Made by a program: the position numbers and the translations under genes | Assembly (NCBI GenBank): GCA_029558535.1 | Contig: JAKQEK010000378.1 | Coordinates: 123,610 to 187,609 of the forward strand | Length of the DNA stretch: 64,000 bases | Origin: Bacteroidota bacterium | Lineage (GTDB): Bacteria; Bacteroidota; Bacteroidia; Bacteroidales; ML635J-15 | Direction of reading: 5' to 3' | The notes under the pieces: generated by a model | What the model was told of the DNA's origin: nothing | The model's database searches: none | What the model saw: the letters and a program-made list of their open reading frames with translations, nothing else | Shown: positions 9,980-19,715 of the stretch, one piece after another | Numbering within the stretch: position 1 is the first letter of the stretch | How the letters are laid out: every line of letters starts with the position of its first letter

Positions 9980-10761
9980 TGGTCAGAAGACGTCGAAAGA
10001 AAAAAAGTAGCATTACATTAAAAATAGTGCTAATCATAGCAGCAATTATAGCTGTTTGTGTTTTCTATTCAGACATCATTAATCTCTTCAAGCCTATCGT
10101 TCAAAAAATTGAGAAGTTTTCGAAAATTAAACAAGATCTCAAAGACTATACGGTGTTTGGAATTGATGTTTCAGAGTATCAATCAGACATTGACTGGAAA
10201 AAGCTATGTGATGAGGATCGTCCCGACTTTATAATAATAAGAGCTACTGCCGGAAAAAATCGCTTAGATAAAAAATTCACTACAAATTGGAAGTCTGCTA
10301 AAGATAATAATGTAATAAGAGGAGCTTATCATTATTATCGTCCGGATGAAAAAAGCAGTGAACAGGCTGAGTTTTTCATAAAAAATGTCACCCTTGAAAC
10401 AGGAGACCTCCCACCAATTCTAGATATTGAAAAGTATAGTCGTGTACAGAGCCTAACTAGTTTAAAAACAGGATTACTGAACTGGTTGACAATTGTTGAA
10501 GAGCATTATGGCATAACACCTATTATATATACCTACAACAGATTTTATACAAGTGCAATCGCTGATGATTCGCGTTTTGATAAATACCCCGTATGGATAG
10601 CGTGGTATAATACCAAAGGCAATCCCTCCGACATTGTAAAAGACTGGGTATTCTGGCAATTCACAGACAAGGGAAGTATCAAAGGGATTCAGGGAAATGT
10701 TGATATAAACGTCTTCAACGGACACGTACAGGATTTGGATGGTTTGAGAAAGAAAGAATAG
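9979..10761 (+). CDS. Membrane-anchored GH25 lysozyme-like protein
   Basis: 260 residues. A basic N-terminus (VRRRRKKK) and one membrane helix (residues about 14-34) precede a glycoside hydrolase family 25 domain: FGIDVSEYQSDIDW, DFIIIRATAG, GAYHYYRP, the acidic catalytic pair region PPILDIEK, and VWIAWYN...FWQFTDKG near the end. The family cuts the MurNAc-GlcNAc bond of peptidoglycan. The topology (inside-positive, domain outside) puts it in the periplasm, suggesting wall remodelling. Overlaps asd by one base. Confidence 0.92.
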   Translation: MVRRRRKKKSSITLKIVLIIAAIIAVCVFYSDIINLFKPIVQKIEKFSKIKQDLKDYTVFGIDVSEYQSDIDWKKLCDEDRPDFIIIRATAGKNRLDKKFTTNWKSAKDNNVIRGAYHYYRPDEKSSEQAEFFIKNVTLETGDLPPILDIEKYSRVQSLTSLKTGLLNWLTIVEEHYGITPIIYTYNRFYTSAIADDSRFDKYPVWIAWYNTKGNPSDIVKDWVFWQFTDKGSIKGIQGNVDINVFNGHVQDLDGLRKKE

Positions 10762-10925
10762 TAATTATTTAGCTAGCCCGAAATTAAATCGACGTTAGAC
10801 TGTATGTAATCATTGTGTTATGTGTTGATAACATGAAAAAGGAATGCTTAATATTTGTTCCCAAAATTAACATTTCAGACCCCATATAAATAATGGAAAA
10901 AGACTGTCTAAATGCGATAAAAAAG

Positions 10926-10933
10926 TAATTTTG
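10926..10933 (+). promoter_or_regulatory. -7 element of the S41 protease gene
   Basis: TAATTTTG matches TAnnTTTG, 16 nt before the ATG at 10950. No clear -33 TTG at the right distance. Confidence 0.45.
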
Positions 10934-10949
10934 TATAAATTTATAAAAA

Positions 10950-12365
10950 ATGAAAGACTTAAGACTTGTTTTATTATTTATTTCAATATTTATAATTGTT
11001 GTATCAAAGCACATTTATTGTCAGCAGAATACTAACTGTAATTTAACAGATGACCAAAAAATATTAGGTCTATCATTGATTTGGAAAGAAGCCACATACA
11101 ATTTTCCTTACTTTGATCGCCTTGAAATTGATTGGACGAACACTTATCAAAACTATATCCCAAAAGTGATTGAAACAAAATCGGATTTGGAGTATTATCT
11201 AGTTTTGCAAGAATTTATTTCACAGCTTAAAGATGAGCACACAAAAATCTTAATGCCATATACAATAGAGAACGAATTAAAAAGCAAAAGTACTTTACCA
11301 GTATTTGACATAGTTTGCTTGAAAGACGGTGTCTATATAACTGCAATAAAACCTGTGGTTAGCGATACTGTTCCTTTAGGTAGTGAAGTAATTGAAATAA
11401 ATGAAGTGCCAATTTATGATTATTTGAATAATAATTTTTCAATATTTTTAAATTCCAATTTTTCTCAAAGTAAACGTAGGTTATTCACAAGTTACTTCAG
11501 CGTCTATAATACTACTGTAATTGAAAGTATGACTATTAAAACTACTGATGGAGAAATAAAAACTGTAGAGGTCAACAATACAAACTCCGAGCAATATAGT
11601 TATAATTCAATATCTTCATATTACCGTAAAATATACATGCCAGCAAATTCAATTTCATCGAAAGTCCTTGATGAAAATATTTTATACATTGACATTGCTG
11701 GTGCAATGAATTATAATGTTGTTTCATATTTTGATTCGATTTATAATGAAATAAATTCATCAGAAGGGATTATCATAGATCTAAGAAATAATACAGGGGG
11801 CACAAGTATTGGGTCAGATATTGCATGTTATTTTACGGAACAAGATACAATTTTCCAGTATGTAAAAACAAGAATTAATAATGCAAATATGCGTGCTTTA
11901 GGAGCATATACTGATTCTTCATTTAGTCACATTGTTGGTTCAACAAGACACTTTGAATATTCTGATTATTATAATGATGAAGCATTTATCACAGACACAT
12001 TTGTTACAATTAACAACATCCCAAAAGATAGAAGAACTTTAAATAAAAACATTGTTATTTTGCTAGACAGTAAAAATCTTTCGGCTACCGAAAATTTTTT
12101 AATGGTTTTCAAAGAATTAGGATTAGCAACATTTGTCGGAGAGCCTTCAGGAGGGAGCTGTTCTCAGCCACTTCTAATTAAATTGCCAGGTGGAGGTGTC
12201 GGATTTATTGCAACTCAAAAAACTTATGTCGGGGCAAATACTGAATTTAAATATTTAGTTCCTGATATTGAAGTTTATTATAGTATAGAAGACTTTTTAA
12301 GTGATAAAGATCCTATTCTAGACAAAGGATATAGCGTATTGAAAATGTTATTGAATCAACAATAA
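10950..12365 (+). CDS. Secreted S41-family (C-terminal-processing-like) peptidase
   Basis: 471 residues with a signal peptide (hydrophobic stretch to about residue 25, SKHIYCQQ). A helical N-terminal region and a short PDZ-like segment (VYITAIKPVVSDTVPLGSEVIEIN) lead to the S41 core: ILYIDIAG, GIIIDLRNNTGG, and the nucleophile Ser in KNLSATENF, followed by VGEPSGGSCSQP. It cuts exported proteins, target unknown. The 3' end faces an accessory patch and is convergent with the AEC transporter. Confidence 0.88.
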   Translation: MKDLRLVLLFISIFIIVVSKHIYCQQNTNCNLTDDQKILGLSLIWKEATYNFPYFDRLEIDWTNTYQNYIPKVIETKSDLEYYLVLQEFISQLKDEHTKILMPYTIENELKSKSTLPVFDIVCLKDGVYITAIKPVVSDTVPLGSEVIEINEVPIYDYLNNNFSIFLNSNFSQSKRRLFTSYFSVYNTTVIESMTIKTTDGEIKTVEVNNTNSEQYSYNSISSYYRKIYMPANSISSKVLDENILYIDIAGAMNYNVVSYFDSIYNEINSSEGIIIDLRNNTGGTSIGSDIACYFTEQDTIFQYVKTRINNANMRALGAYTDSSFSHIVGSTRHFEYSDYYNDEAFITDTFVTINNIPKDRRTLNKNIVILLDSKNLSATENFLMVFKELGLATFVGEPSGGSCSQPLLIKLPGGGVGFIATQKTYVGANTEFKYLVPDIEVYYSIEDFLSDKDPILDKGYSVLKMLLNQQ

Positions 12366-12368
12366 TGA

Positions 12369-12590
12369 TTTGAGATTCTTTATAACTTCCCCTTTTACAC
12401 TCAACTCGACGCCATGGATTGCGGTGCAATCCCGACAAATCGGGACAGGCTATGTTTACGCATGATTGCCAAGTTATACGGTCGTTCATACACAGCACAA
12501 ACTTTGCTACAACGGTCATATATTTCACGTGAGGGGGTTTCGTTAGTGGAAATAAGCGATGCTTAAGAATGTCTGTCTTTTAGAGTGATG
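12369..12590 (+). pseudogene. Remnant of a C39-peptidase (bacteriocin-processing ABC transporter) N-terminus
   Basis: Reading from 12384 gives NFPFYTQLDAMDCGA, then after an insertion CLRMIAKLYGRSYTAQTL, then QRSYISREGVSLVEISDA and a stop at 12564. This is the start of a C39 cysteine-peptidase domain (Cys in DAMDCG). Only about 70 codons remain, there is no start codon, and the in-frame TAA falls where family members continue (after the stop the frame still reads ECLSFRVML, like the usual E..GFR). About seven extra codons, containing a hairpin at 12430-12445, split the catalytic region. Clearly dead. Confidence 0.75.
12430..12445. repeat. Short palindromic element inserted in the C39 remnant
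   Basis: TCCCGA-CAAA-TCGGGA, a perfect 6-bp stem with a 4-nt loop. It lies inside the extra about 21 bp between the GA and CLR codons of the C39 motif, so it looks like a small mobile palindrome that landed in a coding sequence. Confidence 0.6.
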
Positions 12591-12597
12591 CTTCGGG

Positions 12598-12686
12598 CCT
12601 TCACGCCCCTTGCATCCCTAAAGGGACGCCTACGCACAATTCACAGGCGGGCTGGCACCCTTTAGGGTTTTTAGGGGCAGGGCTGG
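12598..12686. repeat. Structured repeat, left copy (flanks the DUF559 gene)
   Basis: Begins with CCTTCACGCCCCTTGCATC (12598-12616), identical to 13179-13197, and ends with a CTGGCA motif. Internal inverted repeats: CCCTAAAGGG (12616-12625) against CCCTTTAGGG (12658-12667), and GCCCCT against AGGGGC. The arms pair as CCCTAAA with TTTAGGG. Together with the right copy it brackets the nuclease-like gene. Confidence 0.65.
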
Positions 12687-12751
12687 CAAAAAAACAATAG
12701 AAAATATTACTATTAGTAATTCTCAAAACAAAATACTTATTTTGTACTAAA

Positions 12752-13165
12752 ATGCTTTTTAGTATGCAATACAGTAATGAATTACATAAAGTCACAATGT
12801 TCTACGGAGCAAGCTCATTAATAATGGATAGAGCAAAACAACTCAGAAGAAGAATGACTGAGCCTGAAGAAATTGTTTGGGAGATAGTTCGAGAAAATGC
12901 AATTTTAAGATTAAAATTTCGACGACAACACCCGATTAGTAATTATATAGCTGACTTTTATTGTCATAAAATCAAATTGGTCATTGAAATTGACGGTGAA
13001 ACGCATAATCAAGAATCTGCAAAATTATACGACGAACATAGAACCAATGTAATGAATAGTTTCGGCATAGAAGTGATTAGATTTACTAATAATGAAATTC
13101 TCTCAGATATCTCATTTGTTAGGAAAACTATTGAAAGAAAATGCAATGAATTATTGAGAGGCTAA
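12752..13165 (+). CDS. DUF559 (Vsr-like) endonuclease-domain protein
   Basis: 137 residues if the ATG at 12752 is used; ATGs at 12767, 12800 and 12824 are possible. The core reads RAKQLRRRMTEPEEIVWEIVR, RLKFRRQHPISNYIADFYCH, KLVIEIDGETHNQ, GIEVIRFTN, which is the compact PD-(D/E)XK/Vsr-related DUF559 fold (Asp of ADFYC, Glu-Ile-Asp after it). The family's target is unknown; a DNA-cleaving or nicking role is inferred. It stands alone between two structured repeats in a patch with a dead C39 gene, consistent with horizontal acquisition. Confidence 0.85.
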   Translation: MLFSMQYSNELHKVTMFYGASSLIMDRAKQLRRRMTEPEEIVWEIVRENAILRLKFRRQHPISNYIADFYCHKIKLVIEIDGETHNQESAKLYDEHRTNVMNSFGIEVIRFTNNEILSDISFVRKTIERKCNELLRG

Positions 13166-13178
13166 ATAAAACCTTTGA

Positions 13179-13267
13179 CCTTCACGCCCCTTGCATCACT
13201 AAAGAAAAGCCAAACACACGATTAACTTTGGTCCGACTCCTTTTGTGGATTTAGTGGCACACTGGCA
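13179..13267. repeat. Structured repeat, right copy (flanks the DUF559 gene)
   Basis: Shares the exact 19-bp head with the left copy (12598-12616) and ends with ACTGGCA. Its arms are CACTAAA (near 13197) and TTTAGTG (13250-13256). Relative to the left copy a C:G pair is replaced by A:T on both sides, so pairing is preserved. Confidence 0.6.
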
Positions 13268-13276
13268 AGAATGAAA

Positions 13277-14224
13277 TTACAAATAAAGATTCAATACCCA
13301 ATAAATCAAAGGTAAAGTAATAATTGCCAAAACCGAACTTACAAGTATATTCTCAACTGCCTGTTTTGCATTAAGTCCGAACTCTGCTGCTAAAATAGAA
13401 ATGATTATCATACAAGGCATCCCCGCCTGAAGAACTGAGCACATCAATGCCTTGTCTGATATATTTAATCCTGCTTTCTTAATTAAAATCAATACAAACA
13501 TTAAAACTATCGGGGCAAACAACAATTTATTAAAACTTAAAATATATGATCGAAGATTTTGAATTAATGGTTTAAATTTAATCTGAGCTAGAACTACACC
13601 CACATAAATCATTGATAAATAAATAGTTGTGTGCCCTAATCCAAATAATGGTTTAAATGCTACTTCAGGAATTTTAATTTTGAACAACATAAAAATTACT
13701 CCGACAACAAATGCCACGGTTGCAGGATTAATTAAGTGATTGCCTTTACGCTCCGTTTGCTTGTTTGCTCCTTTCTTCAAAATAAATATTCCCCAGGTCC
13801 ATAACAATGCGTCGTTTCCTATTTGAAATATTGTCGCATAAATCAGCCCTTCACCTCCGGGAAATAATGCGTCCAAAAGAGGAAAACCTAAAAATACCAC
13901 ATTACCAAACATAGTATGAGCATTGTGTAAGGCTGTATTTTCTCTATCTAATCGTAAAATCTTTGCTGTTACTTTACTCAATAAAAACAAAATACTAACT
14001 GTAAAAATTGCTGAAGCAAAAACAACAGGAAAATTTATCAAAATTTCATCTGTTAACTTTGTCCCTGCAAAACTTGTAAAAACTAAGAGAGGCAATGTTA
14101 TTTTCATTATTACCTTTACCAGACCTTCCGCATTGCTTACTGTAACTGCTTTAAGCTTGAATGCAATTATTCCTGCAAAACAAACTAGTGATAATACTAA
14201 TATCTGTTCAAGAATTATTTCCAT
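13277..14224 (-). CDS. AEC-family transporter (auxin efflux carrier-type permease)
   Basis: 315 residues, almost entirely hydrophobic with about ten membrane helices and the usual family length. Recognisable are the N-terminal LVCFAGIIAFKLKAV...MKITLPLLVFTSFAG, HNAHTMFGNVVFLGFPLLDALFP in the middle and CSVLQAGMPCMIIISILAAEFG near the C-terminus. Members move small organic anions across the inner membrane; the substrate cannot be assigned. Convergent with the S41/DUF559 patch and divergent from parE. Confidence 0.9.
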   Translation of the reverse strand: MEIILEQILVLSLVCFAGIIAFKLKAVTVSNAEGLVKVIMKITLPLLVFTSFAGTKLTDEILINFPVVFASAIFTVSILFLLSKVTAKILRLDRENTALHNAHTMFGNVVFLGFPLLDALFPGGEGLIYATIFQIGNDALLWTWGIFILKKGANKQTERKGNHLINPATVAFVVGVIFMLFKIKIPEVAFKPLFGLGHTTIYLSMIYVGVVLAQIKFKPLIQNLRSYILSFNKLLFAPIVLMFVLILIKKAGLNISDKALMCSVLQAGMPCMIIISILAAEFGLNAKQAVENILVSSVLAIITLPLIYWVLNLYL

Positions 14225-14400
14225 GCCTCAAAAATAGTGTTTTTTGTAAACATGATAATGCAAAATTTGCCAATTCTTGTATCCAACAACTCTAATGCAA
14301 TTTCAAAACGTCGTAATATGACGATCTTTCATAAATATTATCAACTTAAAAATGTTAATATTTATAAGTCCCCAACTGTATTTTGTGTGTTTTAAAACTA

Positions 14401-14408
14401 TAATTTTG
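14401..14408 (+). promoter_or_regulatory. -7 element of the topoisomerase IV operon
   Basis: TAATTTTG, matching TAnnTTTG, 8 nt before the ATG of parE. The nearest TTG upstream (14383-14385) has a short 15-nt spacer. Confidence 0.45.
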
Positions 14409-14416
14409 CAGCTATT

Positions 14417-16264
14417 ATGGAAAAGATTGAAGAAATGGTGGCAAATTATTCTGAAGAAAGCATACAAACCCTTGAATGGGAAGAACATATAAGAAGGCGC
14501 CCCGGCATGTACATTGGCAAGCTTGGAGACGGCAAATCCCGTGATGATGGAATTTACATTCTTATCAAAGAAGTTATTGACAACTCCATTGATGAATTTG
14601 CAATGGGTTTCGGTAAAAACATTGATATTAAGCTCGAAGGCATGACTATGTCAATCCGTGATTACGGCAGAGGCATTCCTCAGGGAAAGCTTGTTGACGT
14701 AGTGTCAAAAATGAACACAGGGGCAAAATACGATTCGAAAGTTTTTCAAAAATCAGTAGGCCTTAACGGGGTAGGTGTAAAAGCAGTAAATGCGTTATCG
14801 TCATCCTTTAAAATCTCATCTTATAGAGACGGAAAGAAAAAAACTGCTGAATTTAGCGGTGGCAAACTGCTATCAGAAACTCCTTTAGTTGACACCTCTT
14901 CACCTAACGGAACACTGGTTGTTTTTACTCCTGACGAAGAAGTTTTTGGAAAATACAAATACATTAGCGAGTATATTGATACCATGCTGAGAAATTATTC
15001 TTACCTGAATACTGGTCTGTCAATAAATTTCAACGGCACAAAATTCAGTTCGAAAAACGGATTACTCGATTTATTAAACGAAAATCTGAATCAGGAACCA
15101 CTATATCCTCCAATTCATCTTAAAGACAACGATTTTGAAATAGCTATTACCCACGGCGATCAGTACAGTGAAGAATATTATTCATTTGTAAACGGACAAC
15201 ATACAACACAGGGTGGAACACATCTTACAATATTTCGTGAAGCTTATATTAAAACAATAAGAGATTTTTACCGCAAAGATTATGATGCTTCAGATATCAG
15301 ACAAAGTATAATTGCAGCAATAAGCATAAGGATTGTTGAACCTGTTTTTGAATCACAGACTAAAACCAAGCTGGGATCAAAAGATATGGAACCCAACGGA
15401 ACTTCTATCAGGAACTACATCTTTGATTTTATGAAGAAACTTGACGATTTCTTACATAAAAATCCACAATATGCCGATGTTCTGCAGAAAAAAATTCAAT
15501 CTTCCGAAAAGGAACGAAAAGCCATAGCCGGAATTCAAAAAATAGCACGCGAAAGAGCAAAAAAGGTTAGCCTGCATAACAAAAAACTGCGTGATTGTCG
15601 TATCCATTACAACAGTAATGATGAAAAACGTTACGAATCCACTATTTTCATTACCGAAGGAGATTCTGCCAGCGGGTCTATCACTAAATCGCGTAACGTA
15701 AACACTCAGGCTGTTTTCAGTCTAAGAGGTAAGCCGTTAAATTCATACGGACTGACAAAAAAAATAGTTTATGAAAATGAAGAATTCAATCTTCTGCAGG
15801 CAGCTTTGAATATTGAAGAAGGTGTTGAAAACATAAGATATAGAAATGTTGTTATTGCGACTGATGCTGATGTTGACGGAATGCACATAAGATTACTATT
15901 GATTACATTTTTTCTGCAATTCTTTCCCGACATTCTTAAGCAAGGACATTTGTTTATTCTGCAAACGCCATTATTCAGAGTGCGTAACAAACAAGAGACT
16001 ATTTATTGCTATGATGAATCTGAAAAGGAAGCAGCTATTAAAAAATTGAAAAACAATCCCGAAATTACACGTTTTAAAGGTTTGGGTGAAATATCACCTG
16101 ATGAGTTTAAAAATTTTATCGGCAAAGACATAAAACTTGACCCTGTTACGCTTTCACAAGCTGATCATATTGGCAGTCTTTTGGAATTTTTCATGGGTAA
16201 AAACACTCCCGAACGACAGGATTTTATCATAAGTAATCTAAGAATTGAAGAAGATGTGTTGTAA
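14417..16264 (+). CDS. parE: DNA topoisomerase IV subunit B
   Basis: 615 residues. GHKL ATPase and TOPRIM subunit of a type IIA topoisomerase that unlinks daughter chromosomes. Motifs in order: [22 protein letters not shown] (Mg-ATP Asn), [28 protein letters not shown], the TOPRIM Glu in [20 protein letters not shown], and [10 protein letters not shown] length near 615 without the extra gyrase domain favours ParE over GyrB. It is followed 20 bp later by parC. Confidence 0.93.
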   Translation: MEKIEEMVANYSEESIQTLEWEEHIRRRPGMYIGKLGDGKSRDDGIYILIKEVIDNSIDEFAMGFGKNIDIKLEGMTMSIRDYGRGIPQGKLVDVVSKMNTGAKYDSKVFQKSVGLNGVGVKAVNALSSSFKISSYRDGKKKTAEFSGGKLLSETPLVDTSSPNGTLVVFTPDEEVFGKYKYISEYIDTMLRNYSYLNTGLSINFNGTKFSSKNGLLDLLNENLNQEPLYPPIHLKDNDFEIAITHGDQYSEEYYSFVNGQHTTQGGTHLTIFREAYIKTIRDFYRKDYDASDIRQSIIAAISIRIVEPVFESQTKTKLGSKDMEPNGTSIRNYIFDFMKKLDDFLHKNPQYADVLQKKIQSSEKERKAIAGIQKIARERAKKVSLHNKKLRDCRIHYNSNDEKRYESTIFITEGDSASGSITKSRNVNTQAVFSLRGKPLNSYGLTKKIVYENEEFNLLQAALNIEEGVENIRYRNVVIATDADVDGMHIRLLLITFFLQFFPDILKQGHLFILQTPLFRVRNKQETIYCYDESEKEAAIKKLKNNPEITRFKGLGEISPDEFKNFIGKDIKLDPVTLSQADHIGSLLEFFMGKNTPERQDFIISNLRIEEDVL

Positions 16265-16284
16265 GTGATTTTTATTGACAGATT

Positions 16285-19134
16285 ATGAGCGAAGAAATTA
16301 AAAATACAAACGGCGACGAATTTCAGCCGGTCGAAATACACGAAACAGAAGAGCCAAAAATCTCTCGTTTAAAAGGCATGTTTCAGGACTGGTTTCTGGA
16401 TTATTCATCGTACGTAATCCTTGAACGTGCAGTACCTCATGTATATGATGGACTTAAACCTGTTCACAGGCGCATTTTGCATTCCATGAAACAGTTAGAT
16501 GACGGTCGCTACAACAAAGTCGCAAATATTGTAGGCCACACCATGCAATATCACCCTCATGGCGATACTTCTATCGGAGACGCATTGGTTCAACTGGGAC
16601 AAAAAGACCTGTTAGTTGACACACAGGGAAACTGGGGAAATATTTTAACCGGTGATTCTGCTGCTGCTTCAAGATATATCGAGGCAAGATTGTCGAAATT
16701 TGCTCTTGAGGTCGTTTTTAATCCTAAAACAACTTTCTGGAAGCCCTCGTATGATGGCCGTAACAAAGAACCGATAACCTTACCTGTTAAATTTCCGCTT
16801 TTACTGGCCATGGGTGTCGAAGGTATTGCTGTGGGACTTGCTTCTAAAATACTTCCTCACAATTTCAACGAAATTATTGACGCTTGTATTGCTACTTTAG
16901 AAGACAAACCGTTTGAGCTTCTACCGGATTTTCCAACAGGAGGATTAGCTGATTTTAGTAAATATAACGATGGCCTAAGAGGTGGTCGAGCAAGAGTGCG
17001 CACCCGCATCGAAAAATTGGATAAGAAAACTCTAGTCATAAAAGACATTACTTTCGGCGAGACTACATCATCAATCATTGATTCTATTATTGCCGCAAAT
17101 GACAAAAAGAAAATCCAAATAAAAAAAATTGATGATAACACATCTGATAGTGTCGAAATAATTATCCAACTTCCTCCCGGTGTATCAACAGATAAAACTA
17201 TTGATGCCTTGTATGCTTTTACCAAATGTGAAGTCTCAATACCCACTTATGCCTGTGTTATTGAAGAAGACAAGCCTCGTTTTTTGGGAGTTACGGAAAT
17301 TTTACAACTGTCAGTAACTAATACAGTTGAGTTATTAAGACAAGAACTATTAATCCAAAAATCTGAGCTTGAAGAGGAATGGCATAATTTATCTCTGGAG
17401 AAATGGTTTATCGAAAAGAGGATTTACAAAGAAAAACAATACGAAAATTCTAAGTCAACAGATGAGGCTATTGAATTTATTAATTCCAAAGCCATAGAGC
17501 ACAAGCTGAAGCTTGTACGCGAAATTACCCGTGATGATCTTTTAAAACTTCTTGAAATAAAAATGAAACGTATTCTTCGTTTCAATGTTGAAAAAGCCGA
17601 AGAAGATCTTTTATCAATACTGGATGAGATTAAAAAAGTACAGGACAATCTTGATCATCTTATTGATTATGCCATAAAGTATTACAAACATATAAAGGAT
17701 AAATATGGCAAAGGACGTGAACGAAAAACTGAAATCAGGAACTTCGACACAATTGACACTGCACAGGTTGCCGTTGCCAACGAGAAACTATATGTAAATT
17801 ACAAAGAAGGTTTTGCCGGTTATGGGCTTAAAAAAGATGAATATGTTTGTGAATGTTCTGATATTGATGACATTATAGTTTTCAGAAAAGACGGTAAATT
17901 TATTATTGCAAAAGTTTCGGACAAGGCGTTTTTCGGTAAAGATATTCTTTATGTCAATGTCTTTAAGAGAAACGACAAACGAACCATTTACAATGTTGCC
18001 TATCGTGACGGAAGGACAAGTGTTTCTTATATTAAACGCTTTGCCGTTACAGGGATAAACCGCGACAAAGAATATGACCTGACAAAAGGGGCTGATGGTT
18101 CCCGCATTTTGTATTTTACCGCCAACCCTAACGGAGAAGCAGAAATAATTAAAGTGTATCTTAAACCAAAACCAAAACTTCGTAAGTTGGTTTTTGAAAC
18201 AGACTTTAAAGATGTTGCTATAAAAGGACGTGATGCTCAGGGAAATATATTAACAAAAAATGACATACATAAAATTACTCTGAAAGAAGAGGGTGTTTCA
18301 ACACTCGGCGGTCGTAAAATCTGGTTTGACGAAGAAGTTTTTAGATTAAATGCTGATGGCCGCGGAAAATATATCGGTGAATTTGCGGGTGAAGATAAAA
18401 TTGCTGTTATTACCCGAAATGGCGTATGTCGTTTAACCAATTTTGACTTATCCAACCACTACGAAGATAACATTGTCATTATTGAAAAATACGAACCTCA
18501 GTTGATTTACTCTGCAATACATTTTGATGCAGAACTTGGATTTTTCTATCTTAAAAGGTTTGCTATTGAAGAATCAGGAAAAGAACAGAGTTTTATTTCA
18601 GAAACTCCGGGATCGTATCTTCTTGACATAACAAATGAGGAGTTCCCACAAATAAAAATCTTATTTGGCGGTAAACACAAAACCAGAGAACCCGAATTTA
18701 TTGACGGCGAAGAATTTATTGCTGCCAAAGGATTGAAAGCCAGAGGAAAAAGACTTACTACTTTCGAAATAAGTGAAATTTCTTTTGACGAACCACTACA
18801 AAAGGAAAGCAAACGCAACTTTGACTTAAGCAAATCCGAAAGTGAAAATGATCAGGAATCAGATTCTGACAATGAGAATATAATTGACAATATTGAATTT
18901 GAAATCATTGAACCTCAAAACAGTGACGATATCGAACTTGAAATTATTGAAACTGTTGAGGAAGATGAGCTCCCTGAAAATATTGAAGTTAAGAAAACTA
19001 AACCAAAGAAAAAGATAGCTGAAAACAAACCAAAAGAAGAAAACACAAGTACGGAAGATGAGAAATCAACCAAAAAAAAGGATGATAAAAAGCCCCCTGC
19101 CGATGGTGGTATCCAGATGACTTTGGGATTTTGA
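16285..19134 (+). CDS. parC: DNA topoisomerase IV subunit A
   Basis: 949 residues. Breakage-reunion subunit, partner of parE. DYSSYVILERAVPHVYDGLKPVHRRIL, the HPHGDTSIGDALV region, and AAASRYIEARL with the catalytic Tyr131 are intact. A coiled-coil region at about 350-480 precedes a C-terminal DNA-wrapping propeller. The last about 120 residues are a low-complexity tail, first acidic (Asp/Glu/Asn/Ser-rich), then Lys-rich, ending in IQMTLGF. The longer-than-usual tail is typical of the phylum and probably disordered. Confidence 0.93.
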   Translation: MSEEIKNTNGDEFQPVEIHETEEPKISRLKGMFQDWFLDYSSYVILERAVPHVYDGLKPVHRRILHSMKQLDDGRYNKVANIVGHTMQYHPHGDTSIGDALVQLGQKDLLVDTQGNWGNILTGDSAAASRYIEARLSKFALEVVFNPKTTFWKPSYDGRNKEPITLPVKFPLLLAMGVEGIAVGLASKILPHNFNEIIDACIATLEDKPFELLPDFPTGGLADFSKYNDGLRGGRARVRTRIEKLDKKTLVIKDITFGETTSSIIDSIIAANDKKKIQIKKIDDNTSDSVEIIIQLPPGVSTDKTIDALYAFTKCEVSIPTYACVIEEDKPRFLGVTEILQLSVTNTVELLRQELLIQKSELEEEWHNLSLEKWFIEKRIYKEKQYENSKSTDEAIEFINSKAIEHKLKLVREITRDDLLKLLEIKMKRILRFNVEKAEEDLLSILDEIKKVQDNLDHLIDYAIKYYKHIKDKYGKGRERKTEIRNFDTIDTAQVAVANEKLYVNYKEGFAGYGLKKDEYVCECSDIDDIIVFRKDGKFIIAKVSDKAFFGKDILYVNVFKRNDKRTIYNVAYRDGRTSVSYIKRFAVTGINRDKEYDLTKGADGSRILYFTANPNGEAEIIKVYLKPKPKLRKLVFETDFKDVAIKGRDAQGNILTKNDIHKITLKEEGVSTLGGRKIWFDEEVFRLNADGRGKYIGEFAGEDKIAVITRNGVCRLTNFDLSNHYEDNIVIIEKYEPQLIYSAIHFDAELGFFYLKRFAIEESGKEQSFISETPGSYLLDITNEEFPQIKILFGGKHKTREPEFIDGEEFIAAKGLKARGKRLTTFEISEISFDEPLQKESKRNFDLSKSESENDQESDSDNENIIDNIEFEIIEPQNSDDIELEIIETVEEDELPENIEVKKTKPKKKIAENKPKEENTSTEDEKSTKKKDDKKPPADGGIQMTLGF

Positions 19135-19178
19135 TATTCAAAACTGGTTTGTGCCCCTATTAAACATAACAATTATTC

Positions 19179-19685
19179 ATGAAAATTTATTTAATAGGAT
19201 TTATGGGATGCGGGAAATCAGTCTTGGGAAAAAGGCTTGCATCAAAATTGAACATGGAATTCTACGATTTGGACCTTAAAATTGAAGAAAAATATAAAAT
19301 GACTGTTCCCAGCATTTTTTCACGCTTTGATGAGAAGGTTTTTCGAAAAATTGAATCTGAAATGCTTCAAAATTTTTCTTCATCTGATGGTGATTTTGTA
19401 ATGTCGTGTGGAGGGGGAACACCATGTTTTAATGATAATATGACAATTATAAATTCTTCAGGGGTAAGCGTTTATATTAAGTTAAATGCTAAAACGCTAA
19501 CTGATAGGCTTTTAAAATCAAAGACTAATCGTCCGCTTATTAAAAATATACCGCCTGATCAGTTGTTACCAAGGATAAGCGAATTGTTAGAAAAACGAGA
19601 AGTCTTTTACAATCAGGCGAAAATCGTTATTGATGGAATTAATTTAAAACCTGAAGACATTTTAGTTAAGCTGTCAGAAACGTAA
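19179..19685 (+). CDS. aroK: Shikimate kinase
   Basis: 168 residues. ATP-dependent phosphorylation of shikimate, fifth step of chorismate synthesis. Walker A GFMGCGKSVLGKRLA, shikimate-binding DLDLKIE and SCGGGTP, and the lid Arg in NRPL are all present and the length is normal. The last about 150 bp are duplicated at 20161. This copy is the complete one. It sits 44 bp after parC, perhaps co-transcribed. Confidence 0.95.
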   Translation: MKIYLIGFMGCGKSVLGKRLASKLNMEFYDLDLKIEEKYKMTVPSIFSRFDEKVFRKIESEMLQNFSSSDGDFVMSCGGGTPCFNDNMTIINSSGVSVYIKLNAKTLTDRLLKSKTNRPLIKNIPPDQLLPRISELLEKREVFYNQAKIVIDGINLKPEDILVKLSET

Positions 19686-19715
19686 TACTAAAAATACTCA
19701 TAAACATAAGATTTG
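19537..19715. repeat. 179-bp direct repeat, copy A (aroK 3' end)
   Basis: Covers the last 149 bp of aroK plus 30 bp beyond, including what was the 3' end of the convergent YD-repeat gene (YVYEYF-stop on the minus strand). It matches 20161-20339 at a constant offset of 624 with about five mismatches by eye. Confidence 0.85.

Noticed and set aside
13923..14237. 104-codon plus-strand frame opposite the AEC transporter
   Set aside because: It lies wholly antisense to a well-supported membrane protein gene and has no family features.
18546..19172. Ser/Phe-rich minus-strand frames opposite the parC tail
   Set aside because: They are shadows of the Asp/Glu/Lys-rich C-terminal coding region.
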